Shown here one piece after another: positions 51,732 through 61,544 of a DNA stretch of 64,000 nucleotides. How positions within the stretch are numbered: the stretch's first letter is position 1; each line of letters opens with the position of its first letter. A program made the position numbers and the translations under genes. Under the pieces are notes generated by a model. It saw only the letters and a program-made list of their open reading frames with translations, was not told the origin of the DNA and searched no databases. The DNA is taken from assembly GCF_000829905.1 (NCBI RefSeq), contig NZ_CDPP01000006.1:496001-560000 (forward strand). The letters are read 5' to 3'. The DNA comes from Beduini massiliensis (GTDB lineage Bacteria > Bacillota_I > Bacilli_A > Erysipelotrichales > Coprobacillaceae).

Positions 51732-53369
51732 CTCACTGATTGTTTCATACAAAGTGATATTAAATTGACGGCATAGCTTCGCTATTGAATATAAGTGATC
51801 GGCTATTCGTTCGATATCAGTTAAAATTTCACTGTAAACGACGCAGGCTTCTGCTGAAATCTCCCCTTTTTTAAGACGCTTGATCTGATTTTCACGATAG
51901 CTGGCAATCAATTCATCTACCAATTCTTCATTTTCGATAATCTTATCCATATTTAATGGCGTCAACTGTGCTTTTGACTCCTCAAAACAGCTGATGCTGC
52001 TGTCCAATGTCTGTTGTAAAATGGTTAATTCTGTTTCTGCCTGAGCGCTGTATTTAAGTCCATTTGCTTTTGTTTCATCAATATATTGCGCTAAATTAAT
52101 GGCATGATCGCCAATACGCTCAATATTTCCGGTAATCTTAAATAATGCATTTGTCAGCAAGGAATCATTTTCATTCGTATCGACCAAGGTTACCTGAGCA
52201 CTAAAACGAGTAATCTCTGTGTTTAAGTAATCGATATATTTTTCATTGTTCCCTATTTTTTCGTTGTATTTATCGGTAACTTTTGTTAGACCTTTCATGG
52301 TTAAGACGATATTTTCTTTCGCAAAATCAAACATACGCGCAATTTCTTTACTTAATTGTGTTGTTGCCATGAAAGAAGCTGCCGGTTCGGTTGCGGATAT
52401 ATAAAGGGTCTGTAAATCCTGTTCCTCATCATCTTTTAATGGCAGGATCTTTTCAACTAATTGTACGAGCTGATTACCAAAAGGAAGCAGCATAACGGTA
52501 GTGGCGATATTAAAAACAGTATGAACATTGGCAATCTGATTTTGCACAGAGCCCGGTGTTAAAGCAACAATATAATCGGTAAATGGTACGAAGAGACACA
52601 GTGTCACAAAGACTAAGGTTCCGATCACATTGAACAAGAGATGAATCATCGTCGTTCGTTTTGCATTTCGGTTTGTTCCGATTGATGCAATAATAGAAGT
52701 GATACATGTTCCGATGTTTTGTCCAAATAAAACAAAGATAGCACTATGTAATTGAATGGCTCCACTCATTGCCAAAGCCTGCAAGATCCCAATAGAGGCA
52801 CTTGAACTTTGAATAACCGCTGTAAACACAGCTCCGGCAGCAATTCCCAAGAAAGGATTTTCAAAGGTTGTCATCAGATCAACAAACGGCTTGTAATCAC
52901 GTAACGGTACCATGGCATCTGACATGAACTGCATCCCCACAAACAAGATTCCCAGTCCGGCAACAATTTCACCGACATAGCCAACCTTTTTATTGCGGAT
53001 AAACTGGATCAGAAAAACACCGGCGAAGATTAAGATCGGGGCGAAATCTTTCACATTTAAGGCAATTAACTGCCCGGTAATGGTTGTTCCGACATTGGCA
53101 CCCATAATAATCCAAACCGCTTGGGATAATTTCATTAATCCACTGTTAACGAACCCGACAACCATGACGGTTGTCGCTGAGGAACTCTGAATCACCGCGG
53201 TGATTCCTGCTCCGATCAACACACCCACAATACGGTTCGATGTAATTTTCTCCAAGATCTTTTTCAAGCTGTTTCCAGCTACATTTTCCAGTCCATTGGA
53301 CATCATATGCATCCCATATAGGAATAAGCCCAATCCTCCCAGCATAGTAAATAAATTTGTTATTGTCAC
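51729..53369 (-). CDS. Na/Pi cotransporter family protein with PhoU-like C-terminus
   Basis: 546 residues. The membrane part (about 1-310) has two inverted repeats, each with the QSSSATT/QSSSAS signature (about 61-67 and 182-187), plus GANVGTTIT and GQNIGTCIT. The C-terminal half (about 340-546) is a PhoU-like helical bundle. The family takes up phosphate with sodium. It starts with GTG one base after the kinase stop, so it belongs to the phoP-phoR operon, an unusual direct link to phosphate control. Terminator follows. Confidence 0.93.
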   Translation of the reverse strand: MTITNLFTMLGGLGLFLYGMHMMSNGLENVAGNSLKKILEKITSNRIVGVLIGAGITAVIQSSSATTVMVVGFVNSGLMKLSQAVWIIMGANVGTTITGQLIALNVKDFAPILIFAGVFLIQFIRNKKVGYVGEIVAGLGILFVGMQFMSDAMVPLRDYKPFVDLMTTFENPFLGIAAGAVFTAVIQSSSASIGILQALAMSGAIQLHSAIFVLFGQNIGTCITSIIASIGTNRNAKRTTMIHLLFNVIGTLVFVTLCLFVPFTDYIVALTPGSVQNQIANVHTVFNIATTVMLLPFGNQLVQLVEKILPLKDDEEQDLQTLYISATEPAASFMATTQLSKEIARMFDFAKENIVLTMKGLTKVTDKYNEKIGNNEKYIDYLNTEITRFSAQVTLVDTNENDSLLTNALFKITGNIERIGDHAINLAQYIDETKANGLKYSAQAETELTILQQTLDSSISCFEESKAQLTPLNMDKIIENEELVDELIASYRENQIKRLKKGEISAEACVVYSEILTDIERIADHLYSIAKLCRQFNITLYETISE

Positions 53370-53370
53370 C

Positions 53371-55080
53371 TTACAACACGTCCTTTTTCATATTTTTTAA
53401 ATAGATGGTTGTTTTAGTCCCAATTCCTAAGACACTCTCTATTTTTAAATCTCCTTCATAAAGCTGTACAATATGTTTCACAATCGCTAAACCTAATCCG
53501 GTTCCTTCGATTGCTTTTGTACGCCCTTTATCAACACGATAGAATCGTTCTGTTAAATGGGGAATATCTTCCTTAGGAATACCAATCCCATTATCCTCTA
53601 CAATAATTTTCAGACTATCTGTTTCCAGATTGAATTTTACGGATACCCATCCGCCATCACGACCATATTTGATCGAATTGGATAACAGGTTGGTAAATAG
53701 TTGATTGATTTGTTCCAGATCACCATAGAAATCAACATTTTCACTATGACAGATCAAATGAATGCCTCGATCATTCGCCATTGGTGATAAGGTATGAAAT
53801 ATATCTTCAATAATTAAGTTTAAATGCAATAATTGAATATCCGGCATTGTCTGATGATTTTCAAGTTTGGAAATGACAAGAATATCATTAATCAAACGAG
53901 TCATATTCTTTGTTTCTTTAAGAATACGGTGTACAAATTCATCTTTCTGCACTTCATCATTGATTAAATGCTGATTCAATAATTCCGCATACCCCTGAAT
54001 CGAGGTCAGCGGTGTCTTCAATTCATGAGAAGCATTCGAAAAGAACATCTGTTTCATTTTCATTGCCAATTCTTCCGGAGTCACATCTAAAAACAATACG
54101 ATCGTACTATTCTTAAATACACCGCTGTCAATCTTAGCTTTATGAATTGAAAAGTATTTGTCACCTAAATGGAATGTTTCATAAACATTCTGACTTTTTA
54201 TACGTTTTAATATTTTACGTTCCTGAATATAGCTTTCAATAGGCAGTCCTTTATCGACACCTTCACAATTAAACATGAGATTTGCGGCATGGTTGATCAA
54301 GATGACAGAGTTATCCTCATCAATAACGATCATTCCTTCCTGCATGTTATCCAGAATATAATGAACTTTGTTCTTTTCCCTTTTTAATGAGGCTATCGTT
54401 TGGTTGATCTTATTTGCCAAACGATCGGTTACACTGGCGATATTGTTTAATTCGGTATATTCATAGGTATGTTTCTTAAATACCGGGTCATTTTCCTCGA
54501 TTGACAGCAGCTGCTGAGAAATCTCTTCTAAAGGCTCTGATACTTTCTTTGCGATATAACGAGCAAAAAGAATAGATAATCCCAGTGAAATAATGATACT
54601 GATACCAATCCCCGGAACAGCCATTTTAAGATAATCTGTCAGTCCTGAATAGGGCACAGATAATCGAATAATCACGTTATGTTCACTTAGATAAGCAACA
54701 TACAACATATTTTTATGAATGGTACTTGAATAACGAACTTCTTTTCCCACTCCTTCATTGACAGCATCACGTACTTCTTTACGATCCAAGTGATTTTCCT
54801 GCAAATCATCAACGGAAGAATCCGCAATCACCTGACCATCCAATGAAATAACAGTCATACGACTGTCAGATTCCAAGGTTTTTTCGTTGACTAAATCAAT
54901 TTGAGCACGTAAATCCTGCTCATAGTCAATGGAGTAATCGACTAACTGCAAGCTGTAAAGCATATTGTTGACATTGTTGTTGAAAGTGAGACGTGAAAAA
55001 ATATATGTCGATATTACACTGCAGATCAATAAAGCCGTCACGATCAATACATTGATATTTCTAAATATCGTCTTTTTCAT
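53371..55080 (-). CDS. phoR: PhoR-like sensor histidine kinase
   Basis: 569 residues: helix at about 8-30, extracytoplasmic domain (about 31-155), second helix (about 156-178), HAMP, PAS (about 235-335; LDNMQEGMIVIDEDNSVILIN split), HisKA with H352 (NASHELKTPLTS), and an ATPase domain with LLSNSIKYG, VEDNGIGIP and GTGLGLAIVKHI. This PAS-containing layout is typical of PhoR/WalK. It overlaps the regulator by 20 bp. The Pho boxes and pst genes nearby support the phosphate role. I cannot exclude a WalK-type role from domain order alone. Confidence 0.88.
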   Translation of the reverse strand: MKKTIFRNINVLIVTALLICSVISTYIFSRLTFNNNVNNMLYSLQLVDYSIDYEQDLRAQIDLVNEKTLESDSRMTVISLDGQVIADSSVDDLQENHLDRKEVRDAVNEGVGKEVRYSSTIHKNMLYVAYLSEHNVIIRLSVPYSGLTDYLKMAVPGIGISIIISLGLSILFARYIAKKVSEPLEEISQQLLSIEENDPVFKKHTYEYTELNNIASVTDRLANKINQTIASLKREKNKVHYILDNMQEGMIVIDEDNSVILINHAANLMFNCEGVDKGLPIESYIQERKILKRIKSQNVYETFHLGDKYFSIHKAKIDSGVFKNSTIVLFLDVTPEELAMKMKQMFFSNASHELKTPLTSIQGYAELLNQHLINDEVQKDEFVHRILKETKNMTRLINDILVISKLENHQTMPDIQLLHLNLIIEDIFHTLSPMANDRGIHLICHSENVDFYGDLEQINQLFTNLLSNSIKYGRDGGWVSVKFNLETDSLKIIVEDNGIGIPKEDIPHLTERFYRVDKGRTKAIEGTGLGLAIVKHIVQLYEGDLKIESVLGIGTKTTIYLKNMKKDVL

Positions 55081-55768
55081 TGTTTGACGTATCCATAAAA
55101 CGATAGCCTACTCCGCGAATCGTTTTTATGCATTCTCCTTGATCTCCTAGTTTTTCACGCAAGTGACGAATATGTACATCGATCGTACGTGTGTCCGCAC
55201 TTCCGCCATAGCCCCAAATCTTATTTAACAATTCTTCTCTTTCTAAAACCTGGTTATGGTTTTGCATCAGCAATAAAAGCAGTTCATATTCTTTATACGT
55301 TAATTCGATCAGCTGTTTATTGCGGTAAACATCGCGTGTTTCCTGATTGATCATGATATCACTCATTTCAATCACTTTCGACTGATCGGTTTTCATTTTA
55401 CTACGTCTGATTAACGCACGTACGCGGGCACATAATTCCAATACGGAAAATGGTTTTGTCATATAATCATCTGCTCCGCCTTCTAATCCTTGAATCTTAT
55501 CGACTTCACTGTCTTTCGCCGTCAAAACAAGAACCGGCAGGTCTTTGACCTTTGACATCGTACGTACCTTTTTTAATGCGGTAATACCATCCATTCCCGG
55601 CAGCATGACATCAAACACCGCTACCGTAGGAAGATCATCCTGAATGGATTTTAAAGCATCTTCAGCATTGTCAAAATCTTTAACAATAAAATCATAACTA
55701 TTTAAAGCAATTTTAATTAGGTCACGAATATTGTTGTCATCTTCAATAATATAAATTAATTTTTCCAT
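55061..55768 (-). CDS. phoP: PhoP/PhoB-like response regulator
   Basis: 235 residues. The receiver domain has the acidic pair D10/D11, D53 (VFDVMLPG) and KPFSVLELCARVRAL. The winged helix has IELTYKEYELLLLL, GSADTRTIDVHIRHLREKL and TIRGVGYRF, an exact OmpR/PhoB pattern. Upstream lie four 11-bp-phased TTAACA-type repeats (55817-55855), so autoregulation is expected. First gene of an operon with phoR and a Na/Pi symporter. Confidence 0.9.
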   Translation of the reverse strand: MEKLIYIIEDDNNIRDLIKIALNSYDFIVKDFDNAEDALKSIQDDLPTVAVFDVMLPGMDGITALKKVRTMSKVKDLPVLVLTAKDSEVDKIQGLEGGADDYMTKPFSVLELCARVRALIRRSKMKTDQSKVIEMSDIMINQETRDVYRNKQLIELTYKEYELLLLLMQNHNQVLEREELLNKIWGYGGSADTRTIDVHIRHLREKLGDQGECIKTIRGVGYRFMDTSNNEKDDI

Positions 55769-55816
55769 AGTCCATCCCTCTTTGCCCTCATTAAACCAAA
55801 AAAGACTACGACATTA

Positions 55817-55855
55817 AAGTTATTTAAAGTTAATATTATGTTAAGTTTTTGTTAA
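55817..55855 (-). promoter_or_regulatory. Pho box upstream of phoP
   Basis: Minus-strand hexamers TTAACA (55850-55855), TTAACA (55839-55844), TTAACT (55828-55833) and TAACTT (55817-55822), exactly 11 bp apart. A TATAAT lies upstream of them (about 55877-55882), so their position relative to the start of transcription may differ from that at pstS. Confidence 0.7.
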
Positions 55856-55914
55856 GAACCACCATAATACTCTTCCATTATAACAAACTTAAAAGCCTGT
55901 AAAAAGCATTATTT

Positions 55915-56895
55915 CTAATAAACATTAAAGATTTCCCTGATTTTTTCTGTCTCTTTCGTGACACTCAGCGCAAGCATCAATAAAACCCTTGCTTTTTGCG
56001 GCGATAAGGTATTGCTTGGCACTGTCTGCTTTTCCTCATCAAAGACCGGACTTTCAAAAACAATCCCATGTCCGACACGACTGGAACGAACAATAATGAT
56101 TCCCTTTTTACTTAAAGCACCGACCTTTTCGATCCATTCTTTTGAATAGTTTCCACTGCCGCTGCCTGCAATTACAATACCTTTGCAATCCTTTGCCAAA
56201 GTTTCCAATACCTCACTACCTGCTCCGGCATAATAATAGGCAATCCCTACCTTAGGCAAAGACGTTAGAGGCTGTTGGCTAAATTCGGATTGCAGTGTAT
56301 GTTTTTTAAAGGCTCTGGCAAAGAAATAGGCTTGATCATCCCGCATATACCCCAAACAGCCAAAATCCTTTTTATCAAATGCATCGGTTTTAAAATTATT
56401 CACTTTTTGAATATCACGGCCTGAATAAATCGTGTCACTGAATACTGCCATGACCCCGTGTCCCAATGCTTCTTCATGACACGCCAAAGCAACAGCCTGA
56501 TAAAGATTCATCGGGCCATCGGCACTTGCCGCCGTCGCCGGACGCATTGCCCCGGTAATAATGACCGGTTTATATGTACGCAATGTTAAGTTCAGAAAAT
56601 AGGCAGTCTCATCTAATGTATCTGTACCATGTGTAACGACAATGCCATCGATATCTTCTCTTACAAGTAATTCATTTAAATAATTGGCTAATTGTACCCA
56701 GCGGGCCGGTGACATTTCATTGCTGTCAACATTCATATACTGGACTGCCGATAAATGGGCAATATGATTAATGGCAGGAATCGATTGAATGATCTCATCA
56801 ATATTGATCTCTCCTGCCTGATAGCTGGCACTCTTACCAATTTCGCCTACACCGGCAATGGTTCCACCGGTAGCAACGATCATAATATTCTTCAT
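55915..56895 (-). CDS. L-asparaginase, type II-like, without signal peptide
   Basis: 326 residues. The catalytic residues are in place: T12 (ATGGTIAG), Y25, S58 near VDSNEM and T91-D92 (THGTDTLDETAYF), with GAMRPATAASADGPMNL next. Type II enzymes are usually secreted, but no signal peptide is present here, so it should be cytoplasmic. It turns asparagine into aspartate and ammonia. Its ATG lies 12 bases after the tandem-HAD stop, so the two are co-transcribed. No link to phosphate metabolism is evident. Confidence 0.93.
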   Translation of the reverse strand: MKNIMIVATGGTIAGVGEIGKSASYQAGEINIDEIIQSIPAINHIAHLSAVQYMNVDSNEMSPARWVQLANYLNELLVREDIDGIVVTHGTDTLDETAYFLNLTLRTYKPVIITGAMRPATAASADGPMNLYQAVALACHEEALGHGVMAVFSDTIYSGRDIQKVNNFKTDAFDKKDFGCLGYMRDDQAYFFARAFKKHTLQSEFSQQPLTSLPKVGIAYYYAGAGSEVLETLAKDCKGIVIAGSGSGNYSKEWIEKVGALSKKGIIIVRSSRVGHGIVFESPVFDEEKQTVPSNTLSPQKARVLLMLALSVTKETEKIREIFNVY

Positions 56896-56907
56896 ATAGT
56901 TATCTCC

Positions 56908-58206
56908 TCAGCCAAGGATATCTGCAAGTTTGCCAAGATCCGAAACAAACATTTCTGATTGTTCCAACAGACCTTGATCGTGCATTAATAAATCCGGCAC
57001 ACATATGACAGGTATTTTAGCACGGTTAGAAGCGATAATGCCATTTTTTGAATCTTCTAAAACCAATGCCTCACATGGTTTTACCATAAATAGTTCACAT
57101 GCTTTAAGAAAAACATCGGGTTCCGGTTTGCTGGCTTTCACCATATTCCCCCCTACGATTCCTTTAAAATATTGACGTGTATCTGATATTTCCAAATAAT
57201 GCTCAATCGTCTTCGTACTTGATGAAGAAGCAATCACACACGCCACATTCAATGCTTTTAAACGTTCCAGCAGTTTGATCAATCCTTTTTTCATTGGCAA
57301 ACCGTTAGTATCAATTTCATCACGCAGTAATTGAAAAGCATGACGATCAACAGTTTCATAAGGATAATCCATGCCAAATTCATCAACCAGTATTTCTTTG
57401 GCAATCTTCCCTGATGTCCCAATCAGCTTATAGCAGATTTCTTTTGTCATCGGATAACCATAATCATGATGTGCTTTAATCAATGGTTCAATACATAGCC
57501 ACTCGGTATTAAACATCAGCCCATCCATATCAAAAATCGCTACCTTTGGTACAATGCCTTGGAGCATTTCTTTCACCTTAAATAGATTCGATACTGTTGC
57601 GGTAGTCATCTCAAAGATTTCACGTTCATGAAAAATAAGATCCGGCACACAAATCACCGGGATATTTCCGGCATGAGCGGCAAGAATTCCGTTTTTAGAA
57701 TCTTCTAATACCAAAGCATCTTCCACTTTCACTTGAAAATGTTCACAGACATGCAGAAAAATCTCCGGGTGCGGCTTACTGTTATGAATCATATCACCAC
57801 TGATAATATAGTCAAATCTGCCTTCTAACTCGCTCATCTCCAAATAACGATCAATGACCGCTCTGGCAGAAGATGAAGCGATTGCCATTTTTATCCCTTC
57901 ACTTTGCAAATAATCTATCAGCTCAATTAATCCCGGTTTTATTCCTAAACCATGTTCTTTAAAATGTATTTCACGATATTCTTTGGAACGTTCACGTATT
58001 TTATCTAATGGGCAGTCCTCACCCAATGCTTCTTTTAATATTTTAGTATTACGGATCATGTTTCCGCCAATTAAACTCATGCTTAACTCTTCTGAAATAG
58101 TATAGCCAAATTCTTTGGCTGCTTGAATATGACAGCGACTTCCCATTTTCTCTGTATCAAACATCAAGCCGTCCATGTCAAAGATTACTAATTTTGGTTT
58201 ATGCAT
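56908..58206 (-). CDS. Tandem-HAD hydrolase (two beta-phosphoglucomutase-like domains in one chain)
   Basis: 432 residues made of two complete HAD domains. Domain 1 (about 1-215): VIFDMDGLMFDTEK, GGNMIRNTKIL, IASSSARAVIDRYL, SKPHPEIF, VLEDSKNGILAAHAG. Domain 2 (about 218-432): AIFDMDGLMFNTEW, IASSSSTKTIEHYLE, SKPEPDVF, VLEDSKNGIIASNRA. Both keep the DxD nucleophile, Ser, Lys and ED residues, so both may be active. Single-domain relatives act on sugar phosphates. The duplication is uninterrupted and in frame. GGAGG lies before ATG; it leads the operon with the asparaginase. Confidence 0.92.
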   Translation of the reverse strand: MHKPKLVIFDMDGLMFDTEKMGSRCHIQAAKEFGYTISEELSMSLIGGNMIRNTKILKEALGEDCPLDKIRERSKEYREIHFKEHGLGIKPGLIELIDYLQSEGIKMAIASSSARAVIDRYLEMSELEGRFDYIISGDMIHNSKPHPEIFLHVCEHFQVKVEDALVLEDSKNGILAAHAGNIPVICVPDLIFHEREIFEMTTATVSNLFKVKEMLQGIVPKVAIFDMDGLMFNTEWLCIEPLIKAHHDYGYPMTKEICYKLIGTSGKIAKEILVDEFGMDYPYETVDRHAFQLLRDEIDTNGLPMKKGLIKLLERLKALNVACVIASSSSTKTIEHYLEISDTRQYFKGIVGGNMVKASKPEPDVFLKACELFMVKPCEALVLEDSKNGIIASNRAKIPVICVPDLLMHDQGLLEQSEMFVSDLGKLADILG

Positions 58207-58270
58207 ATTACGTCCTCCATTTTAGCATTATAACATCATTATCAACACAAAAAAAGATTTTACATACAAA

Positions 58271-58296
58271 GAAAAAAGAGCGTCCCAGCGCTCTTA
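58271..58296 (-). terminator. Terminator of the pstSCAB-phoU operon
   Basis: Minus-strand stem AAGAGCG / CGCTCTT, then TTTTCTTTG. Confidence 0.82.
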
Positions 58297-58302
58297 ATTA
58301 CA

Positions 58303-58965
58303 TTATACTAATTTAAAATTATCAATCATTCCGGTCTCGTTAAATTCGATCCATTCACAAACATTTTTAATATGATCTCCGATTTTTTCTAAATATTTAG
58401 AGATCATGAGGAAGTCTAAATAATAATCAATGTTTCCTTCATCTTCTTTAATTAACATGACCACATCTTTTTTACACTTATCAAATAAAATATTAATCTT
58501 CTGATCTTTCTGGCGAGTTTCTTTTGCCAGTTCCACATCTTCGTTTTTTACCGCTAAAGTCAGCTGCTCCATCATCTCTACGATATGATCCAACATCGAA
58601 GCAATATGCGGCAGTTTAGTATAAAGGTCATCCATTTTTGTCAGTATTGTGATCTCCGCAATATCGGCACATTGATCACCAATACGTTCTAAATCGGTCA
58701 CCACTTTTAGTCCTGTAGAGACAAGACGTAAATCCCTTGCCACCGGCTGCTGCTTCAACAATAAGGAAAGACAACGCGTTTCAATGTTTTTTTGCAGTTC
58801 ATTGATATATTTATCATGTTCCACTAATTCCTTAGATTGAACGACATCCGGATGTTTAATCAAAGCTTCCATAGTATGCACGGTTTCACTGACCGCTTCT
58901 GCCATTTCTCCAATATCCTTTTTTAAGTGATTGATTTCATAATCAAATTTTTTTCTTGTTACCAT
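58303..58965 (-). CDS. phoU: PhoU, phosphate signalling and transport regulator
   Basis: 220 residues, all helical, with two three-helix repeats each holding the metal-site pattern E-R-I-G-D-x-x-x/K (DLERIGDQCADI about 92-103, YLEKIGDHIKNV about 191-202). PhoU links Pst activity to PhoR and represses the regulon when phosphate is sufficient. Last gene of the pst operon, 9 bases after pstB, with TAGGAGA before ATG. Confidence 0.96.
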   Translation of the reverse strand: MVTRKKFDYEINHLKKDIGEMAEAVSETVHTMEALIKHPDVVQSKELVEHDKYINELQKNIETRCLSLLLKQQPVARDLRLVSTGLKVVTDLERIGDQCADIAEITILTKMDDLYTKLPHIASMLDHIVEMMEQLTLAVKNEDVELAKETRQKDQKINILFDKCKKDVVMLIKEDEGNIDYYLDFLMISKYLEKIGDHIKNVCEWIEFNETGMIDNFKLV

Positions 58966-58974
58966 AATTGTCTC

Positions 58975-59733
58975 CTAACCGAATCTACCCGTAATATAGT
59001 CTTCTGTACGTTTATCCTGTGGTGTTGCGAATAAATCACGTGTTTTCCCGTATTCAACCATTTCCCCCACTAAAAAGAAGGCTGTATAATCTGCGATACG
59101 TGTTGCCTGCTGCATATTGTGCGTTACAATAATCACTGTATACTTCTTCTTTAAATCTTCCATTAAATCTTCAATCTTTAGTGTAGAAATCGGATCTAAT
59201 GCACTGGTAGGTTCATCCATCAAGATGACTTCCGGCTCAACTGCTAACGCTCTGGCAATACAAAGACGCTGCTGCTGACCTCCTGAAAGGCTTAAAGCGG
59301 ATTTTTTCAGATCATCTTTTACTTCATCATACAAAGCCGCACCTTTTAAGCTGTTTGTAACAATTTCATCTAAACGTTTTTTATCCTTAATACCATGCAG
59401 TCTGGGACCATAAGCCACATTATCATAAATGCTCATCGGAAAAGGATTCGGCTGCTGAAAGACCATTCCCACTTTTTTTCTTAATAAAGTGGTATCTACT
59501 TTTTTATCATAAATATTTTCATCATCTAATTCGACCAAACCATCAATCTTCACATTTTCGATCAAATCGTTCATACGGTTAAGTGTTTTTAAGAAAGTAG
59601 ATTTACCGCATCCGCTCGGTCCGATGAAGGCCGTTACTTTATTTTCATAAATATCCATTGTCACGTCTTTTAATGCGTGATTTTGTCCGTAGTACAAGTT
59701 TAAATGTTCAACTTTTATTTTTGTATTTTCCAT
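58975..59733 (-). CDS. pstB: PstB, phosphate ABC transporter ATPase
   Basis: 252 residues with Walker [10 protein letters not shown] (33-41), Q-loop [15 protein letters not shown], signature [13 protein letters not shown], Walker [14 protein letters not shown] and H-loop [10 protein letters not shown]. All are diagnostic of PstB. It energises high-affinity phosphate import by PstCA. It lies between pstA and phoU in the operon. Confidence 0.98.
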   Translation of the reverse strand: MENTKIKVEHLNLYYGQNHALKDVTMDIYENKVTAFIGPSGCGKSTFLKTLNRMNDLIENVKIDGLVELDDENIYDKKVDTTLLRKKVGMVFQQPNPFPMSIYDNVAYGPRLHGIKDKKRLDEIVTNSLKGAALYDEVKDDLKKSALSLSGGQQQRLCIARALAVEPEVILMDEPTSALDPISTLKIEDLMEDLKKKYTVIIVTHNMQQATRIADYTAFFLVGEMVEYGKTRDLFATPQDKRTEDYITGRFG

Positions 59734-59739
59734 GCTGAT

Positions 59740-60600
59740 CTACCCTTTTTCTTTATTCATTCTATTAGCAATAATATGTGTAATACGATTTAAAACGAAA
59801 ACCAATATAATTAAAACCAGCGCAACCGCAAATGCTTGATCATATCTGGCTTTTGTCATACTTAAATATAACTGAATAGTCAATGTTCCGCCAGGTTTGA
59901 AGATATGGCCAAAGAAATCATTCACCAAATAGTAACTGCTTCCGGCTGTAAACAACAAAGCAGCGGATTCACCGATGATTCTTCCAATTCCTAAAATGAT
60001 ACCGGTGATGATTCCGGGCATTGCACTAGGTAAAATAATTGTACGAATCATGTACCATTTTGTAGCCCCCATTCCGGTTGCTCCGGCACGATAGGATTCC
60101 GGTACACTTTTCAATGCTACTTGTGTTGAACTGGTGATGATTGGCAAGACCATCAGAGCTAAAGTGAGAGCCCCGGTCAAAATAGAAAAGCCCAATTTTA
60201 ATACAGTCCCAAAGAAAACCATTCCAAAAAGACCGAAGATAATAGACGGGATGCCGGACAATGTTTCAATCGTAAACTCAATAGCTCTGACAAGCTTTCC
60301 ACCTTTTGCGTATTCATTTAGATAGACTGCTCCACCTACCCCTAATGGTGTTACAATCAATAATGTAATGACAATGATATACAAGGTATTCACGATATTC
60401 CCCAAGATCCCAAAGGTATTTTTAGCACTGCTGCTGACTGTTGAAATCAACTGCCAAGATAAATGCGGTGCTCCTTTTATGACTACTAAACCAATGATTC
60501 CTACTAAAATTGCCACAGATACAAATGCACTTAAATAAATAAGGACACGAATGACATTGTCGCTGATTCTCACACGTTTATCATAAATACTGTTATGCAT
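59740..60600 (-). CDS. pstA: PstA, phosphate ABC transporter permease
   Basis: 286 residues with about six helices and the permease EAA-like loop YRAGATGMGATKWYMIRTIILP (split, about 175-196), typical of PstA. The start ATG 60600 follows AGGAG by 9 bases; the ATG three codons earlier touches the ribosome site. It overlaps the pstC stop by 8 bp. Confidence 0.96.
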   Translation of the reverse strand: MHNSIYDKRVRISDNVIRVLIYLSAFVSVAILVGIIGLVVIKGAPHLSWQLISTVSSSAKNTFGILGNIVNTLYIIVITLLIVTPLGVGGAVYLNEYAKGGKLVRAIEFTIETLSGIPSIIFGLFGMVFFGTVLKLGFSILTGALTLALMVLPIITSSTQVALKSVPESYRAGATGMGATKWYMIRTIILPSAMPGIITGIILGIGRIIGESAALLFTAGSSYYLVNDFFGHIFKPGGTLTIQLYLSMTKARYDQAFAVALVLIILVFVLNRITHIIANRMNKEKG

Positions 60601-61525
60601 GCTGGTCATCTCCTGACTTAATGATTTTAGTAAGAATAATGTTGATGATCATAATAAAGATAAATAACACCAAACCGATAGTAAACAATACCTGTCGATG
60701 GGTTCCGGTCGCATAGGACATTTCCGAAACGATTGCCGTAGTTAAAAAACGAACTGAATTAAATGGCAGCGGTAAATTAACGGAGTTTCCAGATACTAAA
60801 ACGATAGCCATGGCTTCCCCAATCGCACGTCCCACACCTAATACGATGGCACTCAATATCCCAGTTTTAGCTGCCGGTAAAATAACTTTGAAAATTGTTT
60901 GAATCTGGCTTCCCCCTAACGCCAAAGAACCAGACTTTAAATGTTTAGGGACTGACCGAATAGCAGATTCACTGATATTGATGACTGTCGGCAGGATCAT
61001 GATCGCTAATATAATAATCGCAGATAATAAATTACATCCCCCTGTAAACTGATGGGTAGGATCATTCTTGAAAAAGAATAATTCAAGTTTATACATGACC
61101 GGATTGATTAATAAAATCCCAATTAAGCCATAAACAACAGACGGAATTCCCGCCAATAGTTCTACTGCCGGCTTGACAATCTTTGCCATTTGCGAACTTG
61201 CCACTTCCGAAAGATACACCGCTGTCAGTACCCCGATAGGAACACCGATCAAAATTGCACCGGCACTCCCAACAATCGACGTAAAGATAATATTTAATAT
61301 CCCATACTGAGGATTGGCTGCACTTGGATTCCAAACATTTGAAAAGAGGATCTCCTTGATCCCCACTTTCAAAAGAGCTGGTGTTCCAGAATAAATCATG
61401 TAGCCAGTCATCATTACGACAGCAATAAGAGCAAACAACGCACAGATTTTAAAGATCCATTCCGCTGTTTTTTCTACACGAGATTTAGTCTTACTATTGA
61501 TCATGATTGATAATACCTTATTCAT
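60593..61525 (-). CDS. pstC: PstC, phosphate ABC transporter permease
   Basis: 310 residues, six helices, with GVPIGVLTAVYLSE (about 98-111) and the EAA-like LKSGSLALGGSQIQTIFKVILP (split, about 196-217), as in PstC. It pairs with PstA to form the channel. AGGAGG precedes ATG. It follows pstS by 19 bases. Confidence 0.97.
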   Translation of the reverse strand: MNKVLSIMINSKTKSRVEKTAEWIFKICALFALIAVVMMTGYMIYSGTPALLKVGIKEILFSNVWNPSAANPQYGILNIIFTSIVGSAGAILIGVPIGVLTAVYLSEVASSQMAKIVKPAVELLAGIPSVVYGLIGILLINPVMYKLELFFFKNDPTHQFTGGCNLLSAIIILAIMILPTVINISESAIRSVPKHLKSGSLALGGSQIQTIFKVILPAAKTGILSAIVLGVGRAIGEAMAIVLVSGNSVNLPLPFNSVRFLTTAIVSEMSYATGTHRQVLFTIGLVLFIFIMIINIILTKIIKSGDDQHA

Positions 61526-61544
61526 GATTTATTCCTCCTAATGA

